NCBI GenBank assembly: GCA_910577235.1
Contig: CAJTMX010000018.1
Span: 9,071-73,070, forward strand
DNA: 64,000 bases
Source: an uncultured Acetatifactor sp.
GTDB taxonomy: Bacteria > Bacillota > Clostridia > Lachnospirales > Lachnospiraceae
Direction of reading: 5' to 3'
Notes under the pieces: model-generated
The model's database searches: none
The model's input: only the letters and a program-made list of their open reading frames with translations
What the model was told of the DNA's origin: nothing
In this document: positions 16,804 through 25,194 of the stretch, piece after piece
Layout: the number at the start of each line of letters is the position of its first letter
Position numbering within the stretch: position 1 is the stretch's first letter
Made by a program: the position numbers and the translations under genes

Positions 16804-17814
16804 ATGGCGTTATTTGAATCATATGAAAGACGTATTGATCAGATCAATAAAGTACTGAATAGTTACGGTATCTCTTCTATCGAAGAAGCCGAGAAGATCA
16901 CCAAGGATGCCGGTCTGGATGTATACGAGCAGGTGAAGAAGATCCAGCCCATCTGTTTTGAGAACGCGTGCTGGGCTTACACGGTAGGCGCTGCCATCGC
17001 TATCAAGAAGGGCTGCCGCAAGGCTGCCGATGCCGCGGCTGCCATCGGAGAGGGCCTGCAGGCTTTCTGTATCCCCGGTTCCGTTGCCGATACCCGTAAG
17101 GTAGGCTTAGGCCACGGCAATCTGGGCAAGATGCTGCTGGAGGAGGAGACCGACTGTTTCTGTTTCCTGGCCGGCCATGAGTCCTTTGCCGCTGCGGAGG
17201 GCGCTATCGGTATCGCCGAGAAAGCCAACAAGGTGCGTCAGAAACCTCTGCGGGTTATCTTAAACGGTCTGGGCAAGGACGCGGCGCAGATCATTTCCCG
17301 TATCAACGGTTTTACATATGTGGAGACCAAGTATGATCCCTACACCAACACCGTGGAAGAGGTGTTCCGCAAGCCTTATTCCGAGGGCCTGCGCGCCAAG
17401 GTAAACTGCTATGGTGCCAACAGCGTTCCCGAGGGCGTTGCCATCATGTGGAAGGAGAACGTGGATGTATCCATCACCGGTAACTCCACCAACCCCACCA
17501 GATTCCAGCATCCTGTGGCAGGTACATACAAGAAGGAGAGAACAGAGGCCGGTAAGAAGTACTTCTCCGTAGCCTCCGGCGGCGGTACAGGACGTACCCT
17601 GCATCCCGACAATATGGCCGCAGGCCCTGCCTCCTACGGTTTCACCGATACCCTGGGCCGTATGCACTCCGATGCGCAGTTCGCAGGTTCTTCCTCCGTT
17701 CCCGCTCATGTGGAGATGATGGGTCTGATCGGTATGGGCAACAACCCCATGGTGGGCGCTACCGTGGCTGTGGCGGTGAGCATCGAGATGGCTGCTACAG
17801 AAGGCAAGTTTTAA
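16804..17814 (+). CDS. GGGtGRT protein
   Basis: 336 residues, named in databases for its glycine motif, seen here as SGGGTGRTLHPDN. Several conserved Cys are present (FENACWAYT, KKGCRKA, TDCFCFLAG). No signal peptide or membrane segment. The family regularly sits beside a NifU-like scaffold gene in anaerobic Firmicutes, and its biochemical role is not established. AGGAGGT precedes the ATG. Codon use is markedly optimised, as in the preceding gene, pointing to an abundant protein. It ends before a strong terminator at 17846. Confidence 0.85.
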   Translation: MALFESYERRIDQINKVLNSYGISSIEEAEKITKDAGLDVYEQVKKIQPICFENACWAYTVGAAIAIKKGCRKAADAAAAIGEGLQAFCIPGSVADTRKVGLGHGNLGKMLLEEETDCFCFLAGHESFAAAEGAIGIAEKANKVRQKPLRVILNGLGKDAAQIISRINGFTYVETKYDPYTNTVEEVFRKPYSEGLRAKVNCYGANSVPEGVAIMWKENVDVSITGNSTNPTRFQHPVAGTYKKERTEAGKKYFSVASGGGTGRTLHPDNMAAGPASYGFTDTLGRMHSDAQFAGSSSVPAHVEMMGLIGMGNNPMVGATVAVAVSIEMAATEGKF

Positions 17815-17845
17815 GTATGTAATGCAGTTAAATTGACAGTTTTTG

Positions 17846-17875
17846 CCTCCCTCAGATTCATCTGAGGGAGGTTTT
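17846..17875 (+). terminator. Intrinsic terminator of the scaffold/GGGtGRT operon
   Basis: Perfect 11-bp stem CCTCCCTCAGA / TCTGAGGGAGG with a TTCA loop, followed by TTTT. Confidence 0.9.
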
Positions 17876-17898
17876 GCACTCCGCGAATATTCAACACA

Positions 17899-17935
17899 AA
17901 AAACGCTTTCAGAAATTTAGTCTGAAAGCGTTTTT
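17899..17935 (-). terminator. Intrinsic terminator of the binding-lipoprotein gene
   Basis: Perfect 15-bp stem AAAAACGCTTTCAGA / TCTGAAAGCGTTTTT with a 7-nt loop, just past the minus-strand stop codon. The A/T ends allow termination in both directions. Confidence 0.9.
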
Positions 17936-17946
17936 AAGGTCAGATA

Positions 17947-19404
17947 TTACATGTTCTCGCTGATATAGATCTGTACCCTCTTTTGGATGACATCGCAAAC
18001 TTCCTCCAGAGGTTTGTCTCCGGCCCAGAATGTTTCGGATTCCTCATATATGATCTCAAGAACCTCCTTCGTGCGCAGGGGCAACGGGCGTGCCTGTTCG
18101 GTAAATGCATAAAGCTCCTCGATAGTCTCCGGCGTAAACTCCGCAGTGGTCTTGAACCATCCTTCTTCAAGTCCTCTCAGATAATATTCCATACAACTTT
18201 TGGACATCTCCCTGTTGACTGCCAGATAACTGTTGCCTGCCGCATAACACTGTCCCTCTTCACCGAGAACATATTCAAAGAATGCCCAGACACCTTCCTG
18301 ATGCTCTGAATTCGCGTTCATCATCAGCACTTCGCTTATGCTCTCGTAAGCGGGATAATACCCGTTGTCAAAGGGATAGTTAATGATTACTTTTCCCTCC
18401 TTTTCCAATTGTCTGCGCGGCGTATTACTCACAGGACTGTAAAAAGACACCATCCATTTATCCTCTGTCTCCTCAGTTCTTCTCTCCGGGTCCGCATAGC
18501 GTTTCGCAATCTCAAGCATTTTGGCAAACAATTCCCCGGAGAAATCACATGTACCCTTCTCCCAGTCGATCATTCCCCACAGGTCTTCCGAGCCGCACAG
18601 CAGATATTCCAGAATTCTCACAGAACGGGCGTTGGTACGCCACACCGCTTCCTGGTCCGGATAGGTATAGAGTTTCTCCACCAGAGTCGCTATATCCGGC
18701 AGTTCCCTGCCACCCAGTACCGATTCCCGTATCCAGTATCCATGCGGGGTGAGATAAGTTCGTATTCCATAGACCTTATCCCCCATGGGCAGCGCCCGCA
18801 CGCCGGGGAAGTATTCCTCGTCGGTGATCCCCATGGCGTCCAGCCCTGGGGCCAGATCCACCAGCACTTCTTTCTTCAGGACGCTTTCGCTGATCTCGAG
18901 TACGCTCCCGGTAAGGATGTCCGGCCCCCGCCCCGCCACAATCTCCGCAGCCACCCGGTCCTTAACGCCGTCCTCATAGGTTTCCTCGAGCCGGACGAAA
19001 TAATCCGCGCTCTGCCTGTTGAAACCTGCAATCGAATCTTTCAGCCAGGGGTTCACCAGAGATGCCTGCAGCGTCAGAACTGTCTTCCCATCTGCCTTGG
19101 CTTGTTCTTCCGTTACCACAGGCAGCCCCAGAGCGAATAATTTCTCGTTATATTGGAATCGGCCCGGCGTATCCTCCGATGGGTCTGGCGTATCAGATTC
19201 TTCGGTGTCTGCGGATACCGTCGGTTCTGCAGTTACCGTCTGTTCTGTGGATGCCGTCTGTTCCATGGATTCCGCTGTGCTCTCGGCCAACGTTTCTTCA
19301 CTCCCTGACGTCTCCTTGCCGCACCCCGCCAGAAACAACGTGAACGCCAGCAATACCATTGCGGCTGCCCGGCACCTCAGATTCTTTTGTCTTATCCGTT
19401 TCAT
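17947..19404 (-). CDS. Extracellular solute-binding lipoprotein (ABC family 1)
   Basis: 485 residues. The signal peptide ends in lipobox LAGC (Cys near 28). A Ser/Thr/Glu-rich linker (about 32-75) follows, then a family-1 solute-binding fold with patterns such as DYFVRLEETYEDGVKDRVAA and GRGPDIL. Such proteins deliver sugars or oligosaccharides to an ABC importer, but no permease or ATPase gene is nearby. The neighbouring divergent gene is a receptor with binding-protein domains, so this may instead act as a sensing partner (inference). GGAGGGATAAGAG precedes the ATG. Confidence 0.85.
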   Translation of the reverse strand: MKRIRQKNLRCRAAAMVLLAFTLFLAGCGKETSGSEETLAESTAESMEQTASTEQTVTAEPTVSADTEESDTPDPSEDTPGRFQYNEKLFALGLPVVTEEQAKADGKTVLTLQASLVNPWLKDSIAGFNRQSADYFVRLEETYEDGVKDRVAAEIVAGRGPDILTGSVLEISESVLKKEVLVDLAPGLDAMGITDEEYFPGVRALPMGDKVYGIRTYLTPHGYWIRESVLGGRELPDIATLVEKLYTYPDQEAVWRTNARSVRILEYLLCGSEDLWGMIDWEKGTCDFSGELFAKMLEIAKRYADPERRTEETEDKWMVSFYSPVSNTPRRQLEKEGKVIINYPFDNGYYPAYESISEVLMMNANSEHQEGVWAFFEYVLGEEGQCYAAGNSYLAVNREMSKSCMEYYLRGLEEGWFKTTAEFTPETIEELYAFTEQARPLPLRTKEVLEIIYEESETFWAGDKPLEEVCDVIQKRVQIYISENM

Positions 19405-19703
19405 CTCTTATCCCTCCATCTTGTCCATGCCATAGGCCGGAAGAGGTTTCCTTTTCCAGCGGTATGGCTCAGAGTATTACGCCCTATAGTATATTATATT
19501 CCTGTCTGATTTACAAGGGGCAGAGGTGTCAGGAAAATAGTTATCCGCTTTGCAAAAGCGGAAACTTCCCCGCACAGGAATCGTCAGACGTAAAAAGAAC
19601 TTGCGATGGCGCAATGATTGGGCATATAATTAAAACAGTAGTACCGCATGCAGTTGCATTTTGTATATTGGGGGAGATCGGCAGGATCGGAGAGGGTAAT
19701 CAT
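19405..19703. other. Divergent intergenic region
   Basis: No gene seen. AT-rich -10-like boxes (TATAGT, TATTAT around 19484-19500) could serve the rightward receptor gene, but no clear -35 is visible. The frame of the receptor stays open leftward through this region, yet its translation there is not protein-like. Confidence 0.4.
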
Positions 19704-22613
19704 ATGGGGAATGCAGGGAAGAGAGAGTGGGAAAAAGTAAAACGGTTGCTGGTGTTTTTGTTGGCGCTTACGCTTTTGACAGTGGCTGCCGGAGAGCGTC
19801 CGGGGACGGTATATGGTGCGGAGAGACGCACGGTGCGCGTGGGATTTTTCCCTATGGACGGCTATCATGAGATCAGGGCGGACGGCAGTCTTACGGGCAT
19901 GGACGTGGAATATCTGGAGGCCCTGTGCGACTATGTGAGCTGGAATGTGGAGTACGTGGAGTGCGGGAGCTGGGATGATGCTCTGGACATGCTGCGGGAG
20001 CGGAAGATTGACCTGGTGGGTTCCGCCCAGTATTCCAAGGAGCGGGCGGAGATGTACCAGTACGCCAGCCTGGCCAGCGGCTATACTTTCGGAGCCATAG
20101 CCGTCAGCGGCGGCAGCGCGCTGGCTTATGAGGATTTCACTGCCATGGAGGACACGACTTTTGGAGTGGTGGACAGCTATATACGGAAAGAGGAGTTCTA
20201 TGAGTATATGGCGGATCACGGGATCTTAGCACCCAGCGTGCGGGAGTATGAGGACACGGCGGCTTTGCAGGACGCTCTGGACGCGGGGGAGATAGATGCC
20301 CTTGTCCATTCCCTTACGGAGATACAGGAGGGACAGCGGGTGGTGGGAAGATTTGCTCCCATGCCCTTTTACTACATAACATACAGAGGAAACGATGATC
20401 TGATGAGGGAACTCAATCAGGGTATCGCGGATGTGAAGATGCACCGTCCGGAGTTGGAAAACGAACTGATGGTGAAATATTATGACAGCAGACTGGACCA
20501 GACGATCCTGCTCACCAACGAGGAGAAACAGTACATTGCCGCAAGGGGCAGGCTGACTGTGGGATATCTGGACGAGTACTACCCCTTTTCATATGAGAGC
20601 GAAGGAGAATACTGCGGTCTGACCAGACAGGTGCTGGAGGAGGTGTCCGTGAGCACGGGCATTTTCTTTGAGTATGTAAAACTGGAGGATATGGAGGAGG
20701 CCAAGGCGGCGCTTAAGGACGGCAGCATAGATATTTTATGCTACTGTGGGGAATCTTCCAGAAATATAAAGGCTCAGGGACTGGCGGCCACAAAGGAGTA
20801 TGCCCAGGTGCCCCAGGTCATTATCATGCGCAGGAATGACAAATCCGGCCTTATAGCCACTCTGGCGGTGGAGGAGAGCAATGCCGCCGGGGACGCGGTG
20901 CAAAGATTTACGGGTGAAAACACATTGTTGATGACATATTCGACACAGCTTGAAAGCCTGTACGCGGTGAAAGAAGGACAGGCCGACGCGGCCATTTGCG
21001 ACGGATATCTGGCGGAATATCTTCTTGGATCGCAGCTGCGTTTCAACAATATGGAGATACAGAGTGTGCTGAGCGATGCCCACAGCATCTATATGGTGGT
21101 GACGGATTGCGAGGATTCCCCTCTTCTGGGTATCCTGAACAAGGAGCTGATAGAGGTCAGCGATAAGATGGTCAATGACTATATGCTTCAGGACAATTTT
21201 TACTCCAAGATGAGCATAGAAAACTTTATCAGCGACAACAGTATTCCCATCATACTGGCTCTGTCAGTCTGCGCGGCGGCGGTTATCCTGATACTGTTCT
21301 TCCTGCTGCGCAACAGTATGCGGGTGCAGAAACTGATGTATAAGGATACGGAATTCAATGTGTGGAATCTGCATTATCTGCGATACCGGGCAGCGAGGAA
21401 ACTTGCCGTGGACAGAAACGCCAATTATGCCGTGGCGTACACGGATATCGGTGAGTTTAAGAGTTACAACGCGCTTTACGGCTGGAGCGCGGGACAGAGG
21501 GTATTGGAGCTGGTCATCGAGGCGCTGTCAAAGGAAGTGGACGGAAAAAAAGAGCTTTATGCCAGAAGCTATGGCAGTCATTTTGTACTCTTTGTAAAAT
21601 ACGAGGATAAGGACGCCTTAAGGAGACGTCTTCTGGACATAGCGGATCGGATTTCCGGGCGTATCCATGAGGAGACGGACAACCACATGTCTCTGGCCAT
21701 GGGCGTGGGATGTCTGGAGAATGGGGACGGCGACCTGCGGCGTGCCCTGTCAGAGAGCATTCAGCTGGTGGATTCCCTGAAAAACAGCTACAGCAATACG
21801 GTGCAGATCTACGACGACAGACTGCGCAGCCAGCTGCGGGAGAACCATGCGCGGGAAAAACTGTTGGAGTCGGCGGATATAGACAGAGATTTTGTGGCAT
21901 ATTACCAGGCAAAGGTGGATATCCGCAATGAGTGTATCGTGGGGGCGGAGGCGCTGGTCCGCTTTAAGGACCCCACGGCCGAGGGGGCTATCCGGGCGCC
22001 GGGGTTCTTCGTGCCCTATTATGAGCGCACCGGCAGGATCAGGGATATTGATTTCTTTGTGATGGAGAGCGTGTGCAGGATGCTGCGAAGGCGGATGGAC
22101 GCTGGACAAAGGGTGGTGCCCGTATCCTGCAATTTCTCCAGGGTTCATTTTACCAACGACGGATTTCCCGAGAGATTTGAGCAGGTGATGGATAAATACC
22201 GGATTCCCAGGGAATTGATCGAGGTGGAGATCACGGAGACTCTGGTGATGGAGGAAGTGCAGCAGCAAAAAGTCATGGAAGTGGTGGGCATCCTGCGGGA
22301 AAAGGGAGTGCGCTTGTCTATAGACGACTTCGGCTCAGGTTATTCCTCCCTGGGCGTGTTTGAGCAGATTCCCGCGTCCGTTATCAAGCTGGATCGCTCT
22401 TTCCTGCTCAATAACGAGAACCGTGTCAGGCAGGTACAGATCATGAAAAACATTGTAAACCTGGCAAGAGATTTAAACGTGCAGGTGGTCTGCGAAGGCG
22501 TGGAGACAAAGGACGATACGGAGCTAATGATGGAGATCGGAGCCTATGTGGCTCAAGGATACCGCTATTGCAGGCCGGTGCCGGAGCAGGTGTTTGAGGA
22601 TATGCTGGAGTAG
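19704..22613 (+). CDS. Transmembrane receptor: two binding-protein domains, GGDEF, EAL
   Basis: 969 residues from ATG 19704 (AGAGGG 7 nt upstream), giving a proper signal anchor KRLLVFLLALTLLTVAAG; the 115-codon upstream extension is rejected. Two extracellular family-3 solute-binding domains (about 45-265 and 280-500) are followed by one membrane span (about 514-537), a GGDEF domain whose signature is degraded to YGSHF, and an EAL domain with its key residues kept (GAEALVRF, EITETL, IDDFGSGYSS, LDRSF, CEGVE, QGYRY). It is probably a c-di-GMP phosphodiesterase that responds to an amino acid or similar ligand outside the cell. Confidence 0.92.
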   Translation: MGNAGKREWEKVKRLLVFLLALTLLTVAAGERPGTVYGAERRTVRVGFFPMDGYHEIRADGSLTGMDVEYLEALCDYVSWNVEYVECGSWDDALDMLRERKIDLVGSAQYSKERAEMYQYASLASGYTFGAIAVSGGSALAYEDFTAMEDTTFGVVDSYIRKEEFYEYMADHGILAPSVREYEDTAALQDALDAGEIDALVHSLTEIQEGQRVVGRFAPMPFYYITYRGNDDLMRELNQGIADVKMHRPELENELMVKYYDSRLDQTILLTNEEKQYIAARGRLTVGYLDEYYPFSYESEGEYCGLTRQVLEEVSVSTGIFFEYVKLEDMEEAKAALKDGSIDILCYCGESSRNIKAQGLAATKEYAQVPQVIIMRRNDKSGLIATLAVEESNAAGDAVQRFTGENTLLMTYSTQLESLYAVKEGQADAAICDGYLAEYLLGSQLRFNNMEIQSVLSDAHSIYMVVTDCEDSPLLGILNKELIEVSDKMVNDYMLQDNFYSKMSIENFISDNSIPIILALSVCAAAVILILFFLLRNSMRVQKLMYKDTEFNVWNLHYLRYRAARKLAVDRNANYAVAYTDIGEFKSYNALYGWSAGQRVLELVIEALSKEVDGKKELYARSYGSHFVLFVKYEDKDALRRRLLDIADRISGRIHEETDNHMSLAMGVGCLENGDGDLRRALSESIQLVDSLKNSYSNTVQIYDDRLRSQLRENHAREKLLESADIDRDFVAYYQAKVDIRNECIVGAEALVRFKDPTAEGAIRAPGFFVPYYERTGRIRDIDFFVMESVCRMLRRRMDAGQRVVPVSCNFSRVHFTNDGFPERFEQVMDKYRIPRELIEVEITETLVMEEVQQQKVMEVVGILREKGVRLSIDDFGSGYSSLGVFEQIPASVIKLDRSFLLNNENRVRQVQIMKNIVNLARDLNVQVVCEGVETKDDTELMMEIGAYVAQGYRYCRPVPEQVFEDMLE

Positions 22614-22676
22614 GGCCAAGGGGGATATGAGCGGCGCAAAAATAAAAGGGCAGATCAACAGGTTAGGGTGAGAGGT

Positions 22677-23255
22677 ATGTGCGGGAGATATTATATCGAC
22701 AGCGACGTGGAGAAGGAGATTTTCCGCGTTGTACAGGAGATTGATAGCAATATGAGACAGGAGCGGGTGGGAGACATTTATCCGTCACAGGCCGCCCCCG
22801 TGATCTACGGCAATGGGAATCGTCTGCGCGGAGGTCAGATGCAGTGGGGGCTGACCGGCAGGGACAGGAAACTGCTGATCAACGCAAGGGCGGAGACGGC
22901 GTTGGAACGTCCCACCTTTTCCGACAGTGTCAGACAGCGGCGCTGCGCCATACCGGCAAGACATTTTTATGAGTGGAACGGGGAGAGACAGAAAGTGACG
23001 TTTTGCCGTCCCGGAGGGAAAACACTGTTTATGGCGGGATTTTACAGGGAGCAGGGGGATGGTCTTCACTTTATCATATTGACCACAGCCGCCAATATTT
23101 CCGTGCGTCCGGTACATGAGCGCATGCCGTTGCTGCTGGAAGAGGAGGAGATCGGCCCTTGGGTGAGGGAAAACGCAGATGTGCAGGGCTTTTTGAATAA
23201 GTCCTGCCCTATTTTAGAACGCCGGCAGGACTATGAGCAGATGCGCCTGTTTTGA
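22677..23255 (+). CDS. SRAP-domain protein (YedK/HMCES-like)
   Basis: 192 residues. The family forms a covalent thiazolidine link with abasic sites in single-stranded DNA through Cys2, which must become N-terminal after Met removal. For that reason the start is placed at ATG 22677 (MCGRYY), not at the GTG nine bases upstream. Other family residues are visible: INARAET, AIPARHFYEWN and VHERMPL. AGGGTG lies 7 nt upstream. It protects stalled replication from abasic lesions; no SOS box was recognised. Confidence 0.93.
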   Translation: MCGRYYIDSDVEKEIFRVVQEIDSNMRQERVGDIYPSQAAPVIYGNGNRLRGGQMQWGLTGRDRKLLINARAETALERPTFSDSVRQRRCAIPARHFYEWNGERQKVTFCRPGGKTLFMAGFYREQGDGLHFIILTTAANISVRPVHERMPLLLEEEEIGPWVRENADVQGFLNKSCPILERRQDYEQMRLF

Positions 23256-23354
23256 GCAAGGTCTTTTAATAGACAAAAAATGCCGGAATGTTCATATACA
23301 CATTGGCATATTTGTATAGTTTTTTGTTGAATTTTACTGCATTATGTGTTAAAA

Positions 23355-23383
23355 TTGACTTTAAACAAAATAAAAAATATTCT
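23355..23383 (+). promoter_or_regulatory. Chemoreceptor promoter
   Basis: TTGACT (23355-23360), 17-nt spacer, TATTCT (23378-23383), leading to the chemoreceptor gene about 35 nt downstream. Confidence 0.6.
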
Positions 23384-23419
23384 ATAAGGTATAAATAATG
23401 ACAACGAGGGGGTATGCAA

Positions 23420-24985
23420 ATGAAACTGAAACAGAAATTGATCATGCTTGTACTGATCCCGGTGGTGATACTGGGACTTGGAGTAGGGATATTTGCCTTT
23501 ATTCTGGCCAAAAACGCATTGGTGGATACGATCGAGGGTCAGCTGAAAGTTGCTTGTGAGGGATATAGTGATGACCTGTATGCTTTCAAAGACATGGACA
23601 TCGATATCACGATATTTGACGGAGACACCAGGGCATACAGTTCCATAGAGGGAGTGGTGGGGACCAAGGCGTCCCAGGAGGTCATAGACACGACATTAAA
23701 CGGCGGACAGACTTTTTTCAGTTCAGACGTGCTTGTGAACGGACAGCATTATTACGGATATTATGAGCCGACAGACGGCGGAATGCTTTTTGCGGGTAAG
23801 CCCCAGGCGGATGTGCGGGCGGTGCTCACCCAACTGTTATTGGCGATTCTGGGCATCTCCATAGTTATAATCATTCTGGTGACGATCGTGGCTTATGTCA
23901 TCGTTGACAGGATGTCTAAGCTGATAGTCAATGTGAGTAAGACCATAAGTTATGTGGCAGACGGTGATCTGACCGGTGAAGTGCAGGATATGTCGGGACG
24001 AGACGAGATCGCGGCAATGAATAATTCCGTGAGCGCTATGGCGCGGAAACTGAAGTCCATGGTTACCGATATCTCCAGGGTCAGCCGGGACACTCAGAGT
24101 TCGGCGGATAATCTGAGGGATACGGCGGCCTCCACGCTGAGAGCCAGTGAGGAGATCGCCAAGGCTATCGAGGATGTGGCTCAGAACAATACCAGTCAGG
24201 CGGGAATCGTGGTGAGCATCACCAACGGGATCGGAGTCATGCAGCAGAAAACTTCGGATATTGCCGTCTGCGTGGGGGACATTGAGAACTGTTCTGTCAG
24301 TCTCACGGAGAATTGCGGTGATATGCGGGTAAAGATAGAGGCAACCCAGGAGACCAGCGAGCTGATGTCCCAGAGCGTGGTGGGTATCAAAGAAAAGATT
24401 GATGAGACCAACCGGGTTATCGCCAAGATGTCAGAGATACTGGCCAGCATTGAAGACATCGCATCCCAGACCAATCTACTCTCTCTAAATGCTTCCATTG
24501 AGGCGGCCAGAGCGGGAGAGATGGGCAAAGGATTTTCCGTTGTGGCGGACAGCATCCGTACTCTGTCGGAGAACACTGCCAAGGAGCTGGTGGGTATCAA
24601 AGACATTATCTCCAATATCACAGAGGATTTCAAAGAGTGTGCGGACAGCATTGACGTGGTGGTGCAGAACAATTCTAAGAGCATGAAGGGGATCGAAGAG
24701 GTCATTACATCCTTTAAGCAGGTTGACGAGGCTATCAAGAATACCTCCGCCCAGGTGGAGACCATAGGCAGAGCCGTGGCCGAGACTCAGGAGCAGATGA
24801 AAGGCATATCGGAGGAAGTTCTGGTGCTGGGAGACGTATCGGAGAGTAACGCCGCGGCCAGCCAGGAGGTGAATGCCTCCATCGAGGAGCTTACCGCACT
24901 GATGCACTCCGTGGACCAGAGTACGGTCACGCTGACTCAGGAGGCGGAGAGTTTGATGGACGAGTTGTCCATATTCAAACTGTGA
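23420..24985 (+). CDS. Methyl-accepting chemotaxis protein
   Basis: 521 residues. Membrane segment 1 (about 8-30), a small extracellular Cache-type sensor (about 31-135), membrane segment 2 (about 140-165), HAMP (about 166-215), and a long cytoplasmic signalling coiled coil with the hairpin tip near SQTNLLSLNASIEAARAGE. It transmits ligand binding to CheA/CheW. The start is ATG 23420, with GAGGGGG 7 nt away; the ATG at 23414 is too close to that site. It is monocistronic with its own promoter. No che or flagellar gene is in the window. Confidence 0.93.
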   Translation: MKLKQKLIMLVLIPVVILGLGVGIFAFILAKNALVDTIEGQLKVACEGYSDDLYAFKDMDIDITIFDGDTRAYSSIEGVVGTKASQEVIDTTLNGGQTFFSSDVLVNGQHYYGYYEPTDGGMLFAGKPQADVRAVLTQLLLAILGISIVIIILVTIVAYVIVDRMSKLIVNVSKTISYVADGDLTGEVQDMSGRDEIAAMNNSVSAMARKLKSMVTDISRVSRDTQSSADNLRDTAASTLRASEEIAKAIEDVAQNNTSQAGIVVSITNGIGVMQQKTSDIAVCVGDIENCSVSLTENCGDMRVKIEATQETSELMSQSVVGIKEKIDETNRVIAKMSEILASIEDIASQTNLLSLNASIEAARAGEMGKGFSVVADSIRTLSENTAKELVGIKDIISNITEDFKECADSIDVVVQNNSKSMKGIEEVITSFKQVDEAIKNTSAQVETIGRAVAETQEQMKGISEEVLVLGDVSESNAAASQEVNASIEELTALMHSVDQSTVTLTQEAESLMDELSIFKL

Positions 24986-25008
24986 TCGGATACATATTTT
25001 ATTCTTTA

Positions 25009-25053
25009 GGGCAAAGCCTGCCGGAAACTTATACCGGGCAGGCTTTGCCCTTT
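25009..25053 (+). terminator. Terminator of the chemoreceptor gene
   Basis: 14-bp stem GGGCAAAGCCTGCC / GGCAGGCTTTGCCC, 14-nt loop, then a short TTT. Confidence 0.8.
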
Positions 25054-25194
25054 GACGTTTTCAGAAAATCTTAAAGATATTTTTATAAAAACTTCGGGAT
25101 TTTGATGGGATGGTATGCTATTATATATGAGATAGAGTCTGTCCGCGGATAGCGGCGGAGCAGGACGGGAACGCAGTGGGAAGGGAGATTTTGT

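Noticed and set aside
18409..19140. 243-codon plus-strand ORF
   Set aside because: Antisense to the solute-binding lipoprotein, no ribosome binding site, shadow composition.
19359..19703. 115-codon extension of the receptor gene
   Set aside because: It overlaps the divergent lipoprotein gene's start and its translation is not protein-like; ATG 19704 gives a normal signal anchor.
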